Under the pieces are notes generated by a model. The model did no database searches and was not told the DNA's origin. It saw only the letters and a program-made list of their open reading frames with translations. The position numbers were made by a program, and so were the translations under genes. 64,000 nt of DNA from Clostridium sp. CX1 (GTDB lineage: Bacteria; Bacillota; Clostridia; Clostridiales; Clostridiaceae), in contig NZ_JAODOO010000011.1 of the NCBI RefSeq assembly GCF_025398335.1, positions 97,408-161,407 on the forward strand, read 5' to 3'. Below, piece by piece: positions 1 to 9,217 of the stretch. The stretch's first letter is position 1, and each line of letters starts with the position of its first letter.

Positions 1-483
1 GATTTAGTTGTAACAGACTCCCAGGTTTTTAAAAAAGTTAATGATTTAATCCCTAAAGATGTTCCTTTAACTTCTTTCTCCATTCTTATGGCAAGGTATA
101 AAGGCGATCTTGAAATACTAGCAAAAGGTGCAAAGGCTATAGATAATCTAAAGCCAGGAGATAAGGTATTAATATCAGAAGCATGCACTCACCATGCATT
201 AAAAAATGATATAGGTAGGGAGAAGATCCCAAACTGGCTTAAGAATAAAGTTGGAGGAGATTTAGATATAGTCGTTAACGCTGGTGTCGATTTTCCTGAG
301 GACCTATCTGACTATAAACTTATAATTCACTGTGGTTCTTGTATGTTTAATAGAAAGCAATTTATGACAAGACTTATAAGAGCTTCTGAACAAAACATAC
401 CTATAACTAATTACGGGATAGCCATAGCTCATTTAAATGGGATGCTCCCTAGAGTTATTGAAGCATTTAATATTTCCCATTAA
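1..483 (+). CDS. hydF: [FeFe]-hydrogenase H-cluster maturation GTPase HydF (3' part)
   Basis: The reading frame is open from base 1, so this is the C-terminal 160 residues of a gene that begins upstream of the window. HydF is the scaffold that receives the diiron subcluster built by HydE and HydG and passes it to the hydrogenase. The visible part is the cluster-binding domain: a CTHH motif followed about 50 residues later by HCGSCM, which supplies the conserved Cys ligands of the HydF [4Fe-4S] cluster. The N-terminal GTPase domain is outside the window. The methionine at base 88 is internal, not a start. A strong hairpin terminator follows. Family assignment rests on the motifs and overall resemblance to clostridial HydF. 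Confidence 0.9.
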   Translation, partial: DLVVTDSQVFKKVNDLIPKDVPLTSFSILMARYKGDLEILAKGAKAIDNLKPGDKVLISEACTHHALKNDIGREKIPNWLKNKVGGDLDIVVNAGVDFPEDLSDYKLIIHCGSCMFNRKQFMTRLIRASEQNIPITNYGIAIAHLNGMLPRVIEAFNISH

Positions 484-490
484 ATAAGAG

Positions 491-535
491 GTCGAAATCC
501 TTTACAAATTATTGTGAAGGATTTCGACTTTTTAT
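491..535 (+). terminator. Rho-independent terminator of hydF
   Basis: A 10-bp-plus stem (GTCGAAATCC arm at 491-500 and its complement ending at 528) is followed by a T-rich tract, 8 bases after the hydF stop. Confidence 0.85.
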
Positions 536-728
536 TTAATTTTAATGGATATATTTGTTAGAAGTTAAAACTTTTTAATAATTTAAAAAAATTTTATGTA
601 ATCGATTGTACGATATTTCAATATTTCTTAAGTTTAGATAAAATATATATAGGATGTATTGATTATTAAAAGTACGTCTATAATAAAGTTTTATCTACCA
701 TAAGGATATAGAAAGGCGGCCTTACTAT

Positions 729-1217
729 ATGAATCTATCAAAACTATTTGAACTACAGGAAAACTTGGATGAACACATAAAAGAAAAACATAATCTCTAT
801 GGTCAATCATTACTTTCAAAAAAAATCTTAGCTCTACAAGTAGAACTTGCTGAACTCGCTAATGAAACAAGATGTTTTAAATTTTGGAGCGACAAAAAAC
901 CATCTAATAAGGAAGTTATCTTAGAAGAATATGTTGATTGTCTTCATTTCATCCTGACGTTAGGTTTAGAAAAAGGATTCACGGATGTTCAGCTTGATAA
1001 TAAAGAACCTATCCAATATGATGTAACATCTCAATTTTTAAATCTCTATATAGACATAAATGACTTTGTAACCTGTTCTTCTAGGGATCAATATATAACA
1101 CTTTTTGAAGACTTTATAACACTTGGCAAAATGTTAAGCTTTATGCCTAGTGAAATAGAAGAAGCATATTATAAAAAAAATGATGTGAACCACAAACGAC
1201 AAGTTGAAGGATATTAA
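729..1217 (+). CDS. Dimeric all-alpha dUTPase (dUTPase_2 / MazG-like superfamily)
   Basis: 162 residues. Predicted to hydrolyse dUTP to dUMP and pyrophosphate, keeping uracil out of DNA and feeding thymidylate synthesis. The sequence shows the metal-binding pattern of the all-alpha NTP pyrophosphatases: an ExxE pair within the segment near residues 38-46 (ELAELANE), a following KFW, and a second acidic pair EEYVD near residues 67-71. Length fits the phage and Gram-positive dimeric dUTPases and is unlike the trimeric beta-barrel enzyme. A purine-rich ribosome-binding site (GAAAGGCGG) lies just upstream of the ATG. It is a single-gene unit with its own terminator. Substrate specificity (dUTP, possibly dUDP or dCTP) is inferred from the family. 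Confidence 0.8.
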   Translation: MNLSKLFELQENLDEHIKEKHNLYGQSLLSKKILALQVELAELANETRCFKFWSDKKPSNKEVILEEYVDCLHFILTLGLEKGFTDVQLDNKEPIQYDVTSQFLNLYIDINDFVTCSSRDQYITLFEDFITLGKMLSFMPSEIEEAYYKKNDVNHKRQVEGY

Positions 1218-1231
1218 CCTAAGAAAAAATC

Positions 1232-1259
1232 CCTATGCATTGATTAGCATAGGTTTTTT
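1232..1259 (+). terminator. Terminator after dUTPase gene
   Basis: A 7-bp perfect stem (CCTATGC / GCATAGG) with an 8-base loop is followed directly by six T, 14 bases after the stop codon. Confidence 0.85.
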
Positions 1260-1323
1260 ATTTGGATTTTTTAATAATAACCTATCCCTGTGGTTAAACT
1301 AGATTAGGGAAGGTGATAAAAAA

Positions 1324-1755
1324 ATGTTTGGTATAATATCCTCAATAATTGCTGGAATTGCCATGAGCTTTCAGGGAGTTTTTAACACTAGATTAGGAGA
1401 TAAAATAGGTACCTGGGAAACTAATGTACTTGTTCAGGGAATTGGGTTAGTAGTAACAGTAGTAATTATGCTTATATTAGGTAATGGTAATTTTAAGAAT
1501 ATAAAAAACGCTAACAAACTATACTTGCTAGGTGGAGTACTTGGGGCTGTAATAATATACACTGTAATGCAGGGAATTAAATCCTTAGGTCCAACTTGTT
1601 CTATCGCTATTATACTAGTAGCTCAGCTAACAGCTGCAGCACTAATCGATGCTTTTGGTCTTTTTGATAGTCCTCAAGTTAAATTTGGCACTACAAAAAT
1701 TATTGGTGTTATTATAATGGTTATAGGTATATTAATATTTAAATATAAGTGTTAA
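1324..1755 (+). CDS. YdcZ/DUF606-type small DMT-superfamily membrane protein
   Basis: 143 residues with four hydrophobic segments, at roughly residues 2-20, 35-52, 66-85 and 120-139, separated by short charged loops. The layout and the N-terminal GxxMSFQGVFNTRLG sequence match the DUF606/YdcZ family, which are half-size members of the drug/metabolite transporter superfamily that probably work as dimers. The transported substrate is unknown. An AGGTGAT Shine-Dalgarno sequence precedes the ATG. The gene stands alone between two terminators. A transport function is inferred from the family only. Confidence 0.7.
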   Translation: MFGIISSIIAGIAMSFQGVFNTRLGDKIGTWETNVLVQGIGLVVTVVIMLILGNGNFKNIKNANKLYLLGGVLGAVIIYTVMQGIKSLGPTCSIAIILVAQLTAAALIDAFGLFDSPQVKFGTTKIIGVIIMVIGILIFKYKC

Positions 1756-1756
1756 T

Positions 1757-1790
1757 AAATTAAGGCTGATTCTCTTATTAGCCTTAATTT
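1757..1790 (+). terminator. Terminator after YdcZ-like gene
   Basis: An 11-bp inverted repeat (AAATTAAGGCT / AGCCTTAATTT) immediately follows the stop; the T-rich 3' arm continues into ATTTTATA. Confidence 0.75.
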
Positions 1791-1933
1791 ATTTTATATA
1801 ATTACTTTTAATATTTGCTTTTAAAGTTAACAAACTATATATATAATAGTTATGTAAATGTTTATTATTTGATCAATTTTATTGTAACTTAATAAATAAC
1901 ATTTTAAATAGATTTACTTGGGGGGATAACCTT

Positions 1934-2827
1934 ATGGATTTTAAACAAATAGAAGCTTTTATTAATGTAGCTAAATTTAAAAGTTTTTCAAAAGCTGCAA
2001 CTTCCTGCTTTCTATCTCAACCCGCTATAAGCTCTCATATTGCTAGCTTAGAAAAGGATTTGAATGTTCAACTTTTTGATAGAACTTCTAAAGAAGTTCT
2101 TTTAACACCAGCTGGCGAATCATTTCTAAAATATGCCTTGGATATACTAAATACTAGAGATAAAGCCATTTATAACATTGTGAATTTTAATGAAACTATA
2201 AATGGTAAGCTTAAGCTAGCTGCCAGCACTACACCTTGTAATACTATAGTACCTTCACTTATAAAGAAGTTCTATAAGTCATATCCTGAAGTTTCATTTG
2301 ATGTTATTGAGCAAAGTTCTGGCGAAATAATTGAAGACATTATTAAATTTGATTGTGAAATAGGACTTGTAGGTGAATTGGTAAATGACGAGAAAATAAA
2401 AAGTTATAAACTTATAGAGGATGACCTTGTAATAATTTCCTCCCCTGCTCTTAATATTGCAGATTCAGTTTATATTGAAGATATTTTAAATTATAAATTT
2501 ATTTTAAGAGAAGAGGGCTCAGCCACTCGTAAAACCTTCGAATATGCACTTAGAAAAGAAGGCTTTGATCCTTCTGAAATAGATGTTCATTTTGAGGTAA
2601 ATAATTTAGATACCCTCTTTCAGTTTGTAAAAAGTGGACTAGGTATATCTGTAGTTTCGAAACATGTTTTAAGAGATTACATATCACTTGGTCTTATAAA
2701 AGAGAGTAAGATAGAAAATCTTTTTCTTAAAAGATATATTTATTTAATTACTAGTTCTAAAAGAACTCTTACTCCAACAGCTAAAGCATTCTTCAATCTC
2801 TGTAAAGATCATTTTGACCTGAAGTAA
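1934..2827 (+). CDS. LysR-family transcriptional regulator (selenium-metabolism-associated subfamily)
   Basis: 297 residues. The N-terminal winged helix-turn-helix (about residues 1-60) has the typical LysR sequence SFSKAATSCFLSQPAISSHI, and residues 90-295 form the effector-binding periplasmic-binding-like fold. The opening residues MDFKQIEAFINVAKFKSFSKAA closely resemble the LysR subfamily annotated as selenium-metabolism-associated in clostridia. A GGGGGGAT ribosome-binding site fits the ATG. LysR regulators usually act on a divergent or adjacent gene; the neighbours here are a DMT protein and a peptidase, and no selenium gene is beside it, so its target is not evident. The DUF3343/desulfurase locus near 41 kb is a speculative candidate. 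Confidence 0.8.
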   Translation: MDFKQIEAFINVAKFKSFSKAATSCFLSQPAISSHIASLEKDLNVQLFDRTSKEVLLTPAGESFLKYALDILNTRDKAIYNIVNFNETINGKLKLAASTTPCNTIVPSLIKKFYKSYPEVSFDVIEQSSGEIIEDIIKFDCEIGLVGELVNDEKIKSYKLIEDDLVIISSPALNIADSVYIEDILNYKFILREEGSATRKTFEYALRKEGFDPSEIDVHFEVNNLDTLFQFVKSGLGISVVSKHVLRDYISLGLIKESKIENLFLKRYIYLITSSKRTLTPTAKAFFNLCKDHFDLK

Positions 2828-2919
2828 TTGTAAATATATAAAATTTAATTTTCCAATAGCACATATATTCTACGTTAATATTATAATATATATTGGAATT
2901 AATTTTTAAGGAGCGGCAG

Positions 2920-4119
2920 ATGTTTTCCTTTAAAAGCAAATTAGATCCTAATTTAAAAGTAGCCATAGATAAAAAATACTATAAAAATTATAGGGTCATA
3001 ATTCACTGTAAAAACCTACCGGAAAGCATTGAAAAAAAGATTAAGAGCTATAAAGGTAGAGTAGTACACTTTATTCCTATAATAAACTGTATATGTGCTG
3101 TTTTATCTGCTACTGCTATAGAAAGAGTATTAGAGTTTCCGCAAGTAAACTATATAAGTTTAGATACTTATGCAGTATTATGTGGTGGAAAATCTGTCTT
3201 ACCTTCTAATGGCATAATGTTTCAAGAGCGATACAAGCTAACGGGAAAAAATATTTGCATAGGTCTAATAGATAGCGGAGTATATCCTCATGCAGACTTT
3301 TTAAATCCTAGAAACAGAATAAAAAAGTTTACTGATGTGTTAAGTGAGTGTAGATATCCCTATGATGATAACGGTCATGGAACTGCTATTGCTGGTATCC
3401 TAGGTGGCAGTGGTTATCTTTCAAAGGGAGTAAATAGGGGCGTTGCTGAAAATAGTTACCTATATGTTATAAAGGCCTTTAATAGTTTAGGTAGAGGTTA
3501 TGTATCTGATATTTTATATTCAATAGAAACTCTTATAAATGATAGAGAAGAATTTAATATAAAGGTAATATGTCTTCCTTTTGAGTTGTTATCTAGTGAT
3601 TATTTTATTGTTTCCTTATTTTCTAAAATATTTGATGTAGCAGCAAGCTATAATGTGACTATTGTAGTTCCTGCAGGTCATAACGGGAATGATGAGGGAA
3701 GCATAATAGGGATTGCAACACTAGAGAATTGTATTACCGTTGCTGGAATAGATACTAGTCACATACAACCAAAACCTTACAAATACTCATCAACAGGCCC
3801 TTTTGCTAAATTAGACAAACCAGATTTATCAGCAGCGGCAGTTAACATATTATCTACAAATAGTAACACAGATTATATTTCTGAAAAAAATGGATTAAAG
3901 ATATATCCTAGCTCTCTAGACACCCCCTATATAAATATAAGCGGTACTTCTTGTTCTGCAGCATATGTAGCTGGAGTTTGCGCCCTTTTATATGAAAATA
4001 ACCCTGATTTAACTCCTAAAGACTTATTATCCTTATTGAAAGTATCTTGTAACCTAGCAGATATGTCTAAGTGGATTCAAGGTGCAGGTATCTTAGATTT
4101 AAACAAGCTCTTGCCATAA
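2920..4119 (+). CDS. Subtilisin-like serine peptidase (S8 family)
   Basis: 399 residues counted from the ATG at 2920, chosen because AAGGAG at 2908-2913 is spaced six bases before it; a TTG 27 bases upstream would lengthen the frame. The catalytic triad is visible: Asp118 in GLIDSG, His153 in GHGTAIAG, Ser344 in GTSCSAAY, with oxyanion Asn255 in GHNGND. Residues about 25-85 resemble an I9-type propeptide (VIIHCKNLPESIEKKI). No signal peptide or membrane anchor is evident, so the enzyme may be cytosolic or act inside the developing spore. It is smaller than the clostridial germination proteases CspB/CspC. The substrate is unknown. Confidence 0.85.
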   Translation: MFSFKSKLDPNLKVAIDKKYYKNYRVIIHCKNLPESIEKKIKSYKGRVVHFIPIINCICAVLSATAIERVLEFPQVNYISLDTYAVLCGGKSVLPSNGIMFQERYKLTGKNICIGLIDSGVYPHADFLNPRNRIKKFTDVLSECRYPYDDNGHGTAIAGILGGSGYLSKGVNRGVAENSYLYVIKAFNSLGRGYVSDILYSIETLINDREEFNIKVICLPFELLSSDYFIVSLFSKIFDVAASYNVTIVVPAGHNGNDEGSIIGIATLENCITVAGIDTSHIQPKPYKYSSTGPFAKLDKPDLSAAAVNILSTNSNTDYISEKNGLKIYPSSLDTPYINISGTSCSAAYVAGVCALLYENNPDLTPKDLLSLLKVSCNLADMSKWIQGAGILDLNKLLP

Positions 4120-4134
4120 AGGAATTTTATAAAG

Positions 4135-4166
4135 GCAGCTGATGAAACCATTCATTAGCTGCTTTT
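4135..4166 (+). terminator. Terminator after subtilisin-like peptidase
   Basis: A 12-bp stem starting GCAGCTGATGAA with a four-base loop ends at 4162 and is followed by four T. Confidence 0.85.
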
Positions 4167-4245
4167 ACTGTTTATCCAATAAAAAATTAATTATATTTTA
4201 AAGGCCAATTAGTTATACTAATTTAATGAATTATAAATAATATAT

Positions 4246-4274
4246 TTGGACTACATAATGCGCATAATTATAAT
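4246..4274 (+). promoter_or_regulatory. Ferritin promoter
   Basis: A -35 TTGGAC (4246-4251), a 17-base spacer and a perfect -10 TATAAT (4269-4274). The predicted transcript start is near 4281, about 48 bases before the ferritin start codon. The -10 lies inside the first Fur/PerR-type box. Confidence 0.65.
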
Positions 4275-4282
4275 CATTATGC
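4268..4282 (+). promoter_or_regulatory. Fur-family (PerR-type) operator box 1
   Basis: TTATAATCATTATGC matches 12 of 14 defined positions of the 7-1-7 PerR consensus (TTATAATnATTATAA) and overlaps the ferritin -10 element. A longer 8-bp inverted repeat, CGCATAAT / ATTATGCG at 4261-4283, surrounds it. PerR and Fur boxes are similar, so which regulator binds cannot be decided from sequence. Confidence 0.65.
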
Positions 4283-4293
4283 GAAATATTACG

Positions 4294-4308
4294 TAATAAT
4301 CATTATAT
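4294..4308 (+). promoter_or_regulatory. Fur-family (PerR-type) operator box 2
   Basis: TAATAATCATTATAT also matches 12 of 14 defined positions of the PerR 7-1-7 consensus. Its centre is 26 bases downstream of box 1, just after the predicted transcript start. Confidence 0.6.
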
Positions 4309-4328
4309 AATGAATTGGAGGAAATATG

Positions 4329-4838
4329 ATGTTAAGTGAAAACCTAATGAAGGCTATTAATGATCAAATAAACTATGAGCTTTACTCTGCAAATGCCTAC
4401 CTTGCTATGCAAGCATATTGTGCTTCGAAAGATTTAGATGGCTTTGCCAATTTTTTTAACGTTCAAGCTCAGGAAGAAAATTTTCATGCTATGAAATTTT
4501 TTAACTATTTAAATCAGGTAGGCGGTAGAGTTTTAATAGAAGCACTTCCATCACCGGAAAATAACTTTGAATCTATTCTTCACGCTTTTAAGGAAGGACT
4601 AGAACATGAAAAGAACGTTACTAAAAGAGTTTATAATCTAATGGATATTGCTACAGATGAAAGAGAGCACGCTACTATAAGCTTATTAAAGTGGTTCATA
4701 GATGAGCAGGTAGAAGAAGAAACTACCTTCAATAACATAGTTAAAAGACTTGAGAGAGTTTCCGAAGACGCCGCTGCCCTTTATGCTTTAGATGCAGAGC
4801 TTGCATCTAGAGTATTTACTCCCCCTACAACAGCCTAA
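4329..4838 (+). CDS. ftnA: Ferritin (iron storage)
   Basis: 169 residues. Ferritin oxidises Fe(II) and stores it as a mineral core in a 24-subunit cytosolic shell. The di-iron ferroxidase centre residues are visible: Glu in NYELYSANAY, the ExxH pair in QEENFHAMKF, and the EREHA segment of helix D. Length is normal for bacterial FtnA. Two ATG codons occur in tandem; the second (4329) is preferred because GGAGG at 4317-4321 lies seven bases before it, against four for the first. The gene is monocistronic with its own promoter carrying two Fur/PerR-type boxes, implying repression that is relieved by peroxide or iron change. The gene symbol follows family usage. Confidence 0.9.
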   Translation: MLSENLMKAINDQINYELYSANAYLAMQAYCASKDLDGFANFFNVQAQEENFHAMKFFNYLNQVGGRVLIEALPSPENNFESILHAFKEGLEHEKNVTKRVYNLMDIATDEREHATISLLKWFIDEQVEEETTFNNIVKRLERVSEDAAALYALDAELASRVFTPPTTA

Positions 4839-4863
4839 TTTAACAGCAGTTATCCTTTAGTTA

Positions 4864-4916
4864 TAAAAAAGTTACTGTGAAAAACTTATACTTTACTATA
4901 AGATTTCACAGTAACT
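4864..4916 (-). terminator. Terminator of the 2-hydroxyacid dehydrogenase gene
   Basis: A 13-bp inverted repeat (AGTTACTGTGAAA and its complement). Only the minus-strand reading has a T run (TTTTTTAT) after the stem, so it serves the gene ending at 4934. Confidence 0.75.
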
Positions 4917-4933
4917 GCATCTCCACTATTTTG

Positions 4934-5881
4934 CTAGTATCCCTTATTTAGATTAACTAGATTAACTAAACCCTGCCCCTTAGCATATCTCTCCATATTG
5001 TTATATATTAAATTAAACCTTCTATCATTTCTTAATTCAGATATCCATGAATTATGAGGAGTAATTATTACATTAGGTAATTCCCAAAGAGGACTATCGG
5101 AACTTAACGGTTCCTCTTCTACCACATCTAGAGCTGCCCCAGCTACTTTACCCTTCTGTATATTTTTTATTAAGGATTTTTCATCTATTATAGAACCTCT
5201 AGCAACATTTACAATATACACCCCTTCTCTCATACTCTTAAGTCTATCCTCATTAATCATATGGTGGGTTTCCTTTGTATAGGGAATGGTAATTACTACA
5301 ATATCACTTAAAGCTAACATTTCATCTATGCTACTTGCTGGAAAGCATCTATGAAAATACTTACTGTCCCGTCCATTAGTATTTAGACCCATAATATTTA
5401 CATCAAATCCGCTTAGCCTTTTAGCAGCTTCTTCTGCAATACTTCCTGTACCAATAAACCCTACAGTCTTTCCGTAAAGTTCTAAAATATTAGTATCCAT
5501 TTTCCAAACTTTATTTTTTTGATTATCATAAAGCTTACCGCTATGTTTTAATAGTTCTAGTATTTTTAATACTATCCATTCTCCCATTGGAATACTATAT
5601 CCGCCTCTATTATTAGTTACAATGATATCACTTTTTCCTGTATAACCTGAGGGAAGCTGATCTATTCCTGCACTAGATAACTGAATCCACTTCAACCTTT
5701 TCATTTTGTCTATGTCAAGAGTTTGGAAGGGATTGTAGCATACTAAAACTTCTATGTCTTTTAGTTCATCACTATATACAACTTCTTTTTCATTTATAAT
5801 TTTTATGTCATATCCTAATTGTTCAATCTTCTTTATGTTTTCTTTTCCGTAATCATACGTAAACAATGCTTTAATTTTCAC
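4934..5881 (-). CDS. D-isomer-specific 2-hydroxyacid dehydrogenase
   Basis: 315 residues counted from a GTG at 5881, preferred over the GTG three codons upstream because GGGGTG then sits six bases before it. Predicted to interconvert a 2-oxoacid and a D-2-hydroxyacid with NAD(P)H. The Rossmann motif GFIGTGSIA is near residues 140-150. The catalytic set of the family is present: Arg in VNVARGS, Glu in VEEEPL, His in TPHNS. The exact substrate (phosphoglycerate, glyoxylate/hydroxypyruvate or lactate) cannot be read from the sequence; lack of an ACT domain argues against classic SerA. It is transcribed alone on the minus strand, convergent with ferritin. Confidence 0.85.
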   Translation of the reverse strand: MKIKALFTYDYGKENIKKIEQLGYDIKIINEKEVVYSDELKDIEVLVCYNPFQTLDIDKMKRLKWIQLSSAGIDQLPSGYTGKSDIIVTNNRGGYSIPMGEWIVLKILELLKHSGKLYDNQKNKVWKMDTNILELYGKTVGFIGTGSIAEEAAKRLSGFDVNIMGLNTNGRDSKYFHRCFPASSIDEMLALSDIVVITIPYTKETHHMINEDRLKSMREGVYIVNVARGSIIDEKSLIKNIQKGKVAGAALDVVEEEPLSSDSPLWELPNVIITPHNSWISELRNDRRFNLIYNNMERYAKGQGLVNLVNLNKGY

Positions 5882-5899
5882 ATATATCACCCCATTTTT

Positions 5900-5939
5900 A
5901 GATAAAAATATAAAGCAGCTTTTGATTAAAAGCTACTTT
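5900..5939 (-). terminator. Terminator of the fab/acc operon
   Basis: A 12-bp imperfect inverted repeat at 5912-5923 / 5928-5939 with a GATT loop, followed on the minus strand by ATATTTTTATC. It is about 115 bases past the accA stop and just before the 2-hydroxyacid dehydrogenase start. Confidence 0.65.
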
Positions 5940-6053
5940 AAAACTCTAATTATATGTTATATTTTAACACTTAAATATATATATTACAACAAACTAGATA
6001 TATCTAACTTAAATGATATCTTAAGCAAAAACGTTAAAATTCATTTGCAGTTA

Positions 6054-6902
6054 TTATATTTCAATATATTTTCCCATATTTCTAAATTTGTTATATCTTT
6101 TTTCTACCAATTCTTCTGGTGACTGTTTTTTTAATATTCCAAAGCACTCTATTAAATCGCCTTTAATAACTGCAGACATTTTATCTAAATCCTTATGAGC
6201 TCCTCCGGAAGGTTCTTTAAGAACTTTATCTATAATACCATATTCCTTTAGATCACCAGCAGTTATTTTCATTATTTCTGCAGCTTCCTTGGCACGGCTG
6301 GCATCCTTCCATAGTATACTTGCAAATCCTTCAGGCGATAGTATTGAGTATATGGAGTTCTCAAGCATCCAAACCTTATCTGCCACCGCAAAGGCCAAAG
6401 CACCACCACTTCCACCTTCTCCTATTACTATGGTTATAATAGGAACCTTTAAACTTGACATTTCCATAAGGTTTTTTGCTATAGCTTCTCCCTGTCCTCT
6501 TTCTTCTGCACCTGTGCCACAAAAAGCTCCCGGTGTATCCACAAAGCATAAAATAGGTCTATTGAACTTTTCTGCCTGTTTCATAAGTCTTAAGCCTTTT
6601 CTGTAACCTTCTGGATGGGGAGAGCCAAAGTTTCTTTTTATGTTTTCTGTGGTATTTCTTCCTTTTTGATGTGCTACTATAGTTATAGGATCTCCATTCA
6701 ATAAGGCAATTCCCCCTACTACAGAAGGATCATCTCCAAAATATCTATCTCCATGAAACTCTATAAAAGAGTCAAATATTTTCTCAATATAATCAAGTGC
6801 TGTAGGTCTTTCAATCATTCTTGCCAAGGATAATCTTTCCCATGCAGTTTTATTGTCAAGCTTCTTACTTATCATTTGCTGTACTTTTTCTAATTTCTCC
6901 AT
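6054..6902 (-). CDS. accA: Acetyl-CoA carboxylase carboxyltransferase subunit alpha
   Basis: 282 residues. With AccD it transfers the carboxyl group from carboxybiotin on AccB to acetyl-CoA, giving malonyl-CoA, the committed step of fatty-acid synthesis. Crotonase-fold features of the family are visible: [23 protein letters not shown] region (here [15 protein letters not shown]), [10 protein letters not shown] and [10 protein letters not shown]. Length is somewhat shorter than the about 320-residue enterobacterial subunit and normal for clostridia. It is the last gene of the fatty-acid cluster, 30 bases after accD, with an AAGGGGAG ribosome-binding site. Confidence 0.95.
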   Translation of the reverse strand: MEKLEKVQQMISKKLDNKTAWERLSLARMIERPTALDYIEKIFDSFIEFHGDRYFGDDPSVVGGIALLNGDPITIVAHQKGRNTTENIKRNFGSPHPEGYRKGLRLMKQAEKFNRPILCFVDTPGAFCGTGAEERGQGEAIAKNLMEMSSLKVPIITIVIGEGGSGGALAFAVADKVWMLENSIYSILSPEGFASILWKDASRAKEAAEIMKITAGDLKEYGIIDKVLKEPSGGAHKDLDKMSAVIKGDLIECFGILKKQSPEELVEKRYNKFRNMGKYIEI

Positions 6903-6932
6903 ACCAACAGCTCCCCTTCTTTACAATATAAA

Positions 6933-7808
6933 TCAATACCTACTTCTATTATGAATTAGTAGAATTTTCTTTAATGTATTCTTTAAATCATTTCTGGAAA
7001 CTATCTTATCTATAAATCCATGCTCTAGTAAAAATTCTGCCTTTTGGAAGCCCTCTGGCAGCTTTTGTCTTATGGTCTGCTCTATAACTCTCTTTCCAGC
7101 AAAACCAATCAAAGCTTTTGGTTCTGATAAAATAATATCTCCAAGCATGGCAAAGCTCGCTGTAACACCACCAGTAGTAGGATCTGTTAATACAGTAATA
7201 TATAATAGTCCTTCTTTATCCAATTTACTAAGTGCTGCACTTACCTTAGCCATCTGCATAAGTGAAAACATTCCTTCTTGCATTCTAGCTCCACCTGAAG
7301 TCGTAAATATAATTAAAGGAAGCTTTAGTTCTATTGACTTTTCAACAGCTCTTGTAATTTTTTCACCTACTACAGATCCCATACTTCCCATCATAAAGAA
7401 ACTGTCCATAACACAGATTACAATCTGTTCTCCAAAAATATCTCCTGTCCCTGTTATCACAGCTTCATTAATGTTTGTATTCCTATTCATTTTTTGAATT
7501 TTTTCTTCGTATCCTTCAAATGCTATAGGATTAGCTGTTTTCATGCCTTTATCAAATTCTACAAAGGTATCTTTATCTATTATAAGGTTAATTCTCTCTT
7601 TAGCAGTTAGTCTAAAATGATGGTTACACTTACTACATATTCTGTTATTGTCCTCAAGGTCACTTTTATATAGTACTTCTCCACACCCATCACATTTTAC
7701 CCACATTCCATCTGGAATACTAGGCTTTTTATCTACTTCCTCATTTCTTCGAAGTGATTCTTGGCTTACTGTAATATATTTTGTCTTTTTAAAAAACTTA
7801 TTTAACAA
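6933..7808 (-). CDS. accD: Acetyl-CoA carboxylase carboxyltransferase subunit beta
   Basis: 291 residues. Partner of AccA in the carboxyltransferase heterotetramer. The N-terminal four-cysteine zinc ribbon is intact (Cys39, Cys42, Cys58, Cys61 in CDGCGE and CSKCNH), followed by a crotonase-like domain with [10 protein letters not shown] and [12 protein letters not shown]. The start is a TTG with GGAGGTGAGC upstream. The gene lies between accC and accA on the same strand. In other bacteria the zinc ribbon binds acc mRNA and nucleic acid, giving autoregulation; nothing in this sequence shows that directly. Confidence 0.95.
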   Translation of the reverse strand: MLNKFFKKTKYITVSQESLRRNEEVDKKPSIPDGMWVKCDGCGEVLYKSDLEDNNRICSKCNHHFRLTAKERINLIIDKDTFVEFDKGMKTANPIAFEGYEEKIQKMNRNTNINEAVITGTGDIFGEQIVICVMDSFFMMGSMGSVVGEKITRAVEKSIELKLPLIIFTTSGGARMQEGMFSLMQMAKVSAALSKLDKEGLLYITVLTDPTTGGVTASFAMLGDIILSEPKALIGFAGKRVIEQTIRQKLPEGFQKAEFLLEHGFIDKIVSRNDLKNTLKKILLIHNRSRY

Positions 7809-7846
7809 CTTAGCTCACCTCCAGTCAGGAATCCATAGAAAGCTTG

Positions 7847-9193
7847 CTATGAAATCTTGAAACTTTTCTCTATAAATTTAGTATCATAATTCCCTTTTAT
7901 AAACGCTTCACTATTTATAAGCTCAAATTGAAAATCTATATTAGTATGAACTCCTTCTATTAAAAATTCTCCTAATGCTCTTCTCATTTTACATATAGCT
8001 TCTTCTCTGTTTTTTCCATGTACTATAAGCTTTGCTATCATCGAATCATAATAAGGAGGTATCACATATCCAGAATACACTGAACTGTCAATTCTTACAT
8101 TAAATCCACCAGGTAAGTATAAATCTTCTATCTTTCCAGGTGAAGGCATAAAACCTCTGTTTACATCTTCTGCATTTATCCTGCACTCTATAGAATGACC
8201 ATTTAATACTATATCTTCTTGTGTAAAATCTAACTTTTCTCCAGCTGCTATCTTAATTTGCTCTTTTATTAAGTCTATTCCTGTAATCATTTCAGTTATA
8301 GGGTGCTCTACCTGGATTCGAGTATTCATCTCCATAAAATAAAACTTATTGTTTTTGTCTAATAAAAACTCTATAGTCCCTGCATTATTATAATTTACAG
8401 CCTTAGCTGCTCTTACTGCAGTTTCTCCCATAGTTTTTCTAAGTTCCTCTGTCATAATAGGACATGGAGCCTCTTCTAAAACCTTCTGATTTCTTCTTTG
8501 CATTGAACAGTCTCTTTCTCCTAAATATACGATATTACCAAAACTATCCCCTAATATCTGAATTTCCACGTGCTTTGGATTTTCTATGAATTTCTCCATA
8601 TATATGGTTTCATCACCAAAGGCAGCCTTTGCTTCAGCTCTGGCATTTTCGTAAGACTTTATAAGTTCACTTTCCTCGTTAACTATTCTTATTCCTCTTC
8701 CGCCGCCTCCAGCAGAAGCTTTAATCATTACAGGGTAACCTATTTGTCTAGCAATTGCTATTAGTTCCTTTTCATCCTCTATTACACCCTTTGATCCAGG
8801 AACAACAGGCACTTCTGCTTTAATCATTATTTCTCTTGCATTAGATTTGTTTCCCATGTTCTCAATACATTCTGGATCTGGTCCTATAAATGTTATATTG
8901 CATTCCTTACACATCTTTGCAAATTTACTATTCTCAGATAAAAATCCAAATCCAGGATGAATAGCTTGTGCCCCTGTTAAAACGGTAGCACTTATTATAT
9001 TTTGTATATTTAAATAGCTATCCTTTGCAGCAGGTGGCCCAATACAGACAGCTTCATCTGCCATCTGAGTATGTATGGCATCTTTATCTGCTTCTGAATA
9101 AACTGCTACAGTCTCTATTCCCATTTCTCTGCAGGCTCTTATTATTCTAACTGCTATTTCCCCTCTATTTGCAATTAATATTTTATTAAACAC
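7847..9193 (-). CDS. accC: Biotin carboxylase subunit of acetyl-CoA carboxylase
   Basis: 448 residues, the usual length. It uses ATP and bicarbonate to carboxylate biotin carried by AccB. The N-terminal domain opens [16 protein letters not shown]. The ATP-grasp domain includes the glycine-rich loop [12 protein letters not shown] and the metal/catalytic stretch [14 protein letters not shown], and the C-terminal domain runs from about residue 330. The start is a GTG preceded by GGGAGTGGAG. It sits between fabZ and accD in the operon, so biotin loading and transfer subunits are co-expressed with the condensing and dehydrating enzymes. Confidence 0.95.
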   Translation of the reverse strand: MFNKILIANRGEIAVRIIRACREMGIETVAVYSEADKDAIHTQMADEAVCIGPPAAKDSYLNIQNIISATVLTGAQAIHPGFGFLSENSKFAKMCKECNITFIGPDPECIENMGNKSNAREIMIKAEVPVVPGSKGVIEDEKELIAIARQIGYPVMIKASAGGGGRGIRIVNEESELIKSYENARAEAKAAFGDETIYMEKFIENPKHVEIQILGDSFGNIVYLGERDCSMQRRNQKVLEEAPCPIMTEELRKTMGETAVRAAKAVNYNNAGTIEFLLDKNNKFYFMEMNTRIQVEHPITEMITGIDLIKEQIKIAAGEKLDFTQEDIVLNGHSIECRINAEDVNRGFMPSPGKIEDLYLPGGFNVRIDSSVYSGYVIPPYYDSMIAKLIVHGKNREEAICKMRRALGEFLIEGVHTNIDFQFELINSEAFIKGNYDTKFIEKSFKIS

Positions 9194-9217
9194 TTTTAAA
9201 TCTCCACTCCCAGCACT

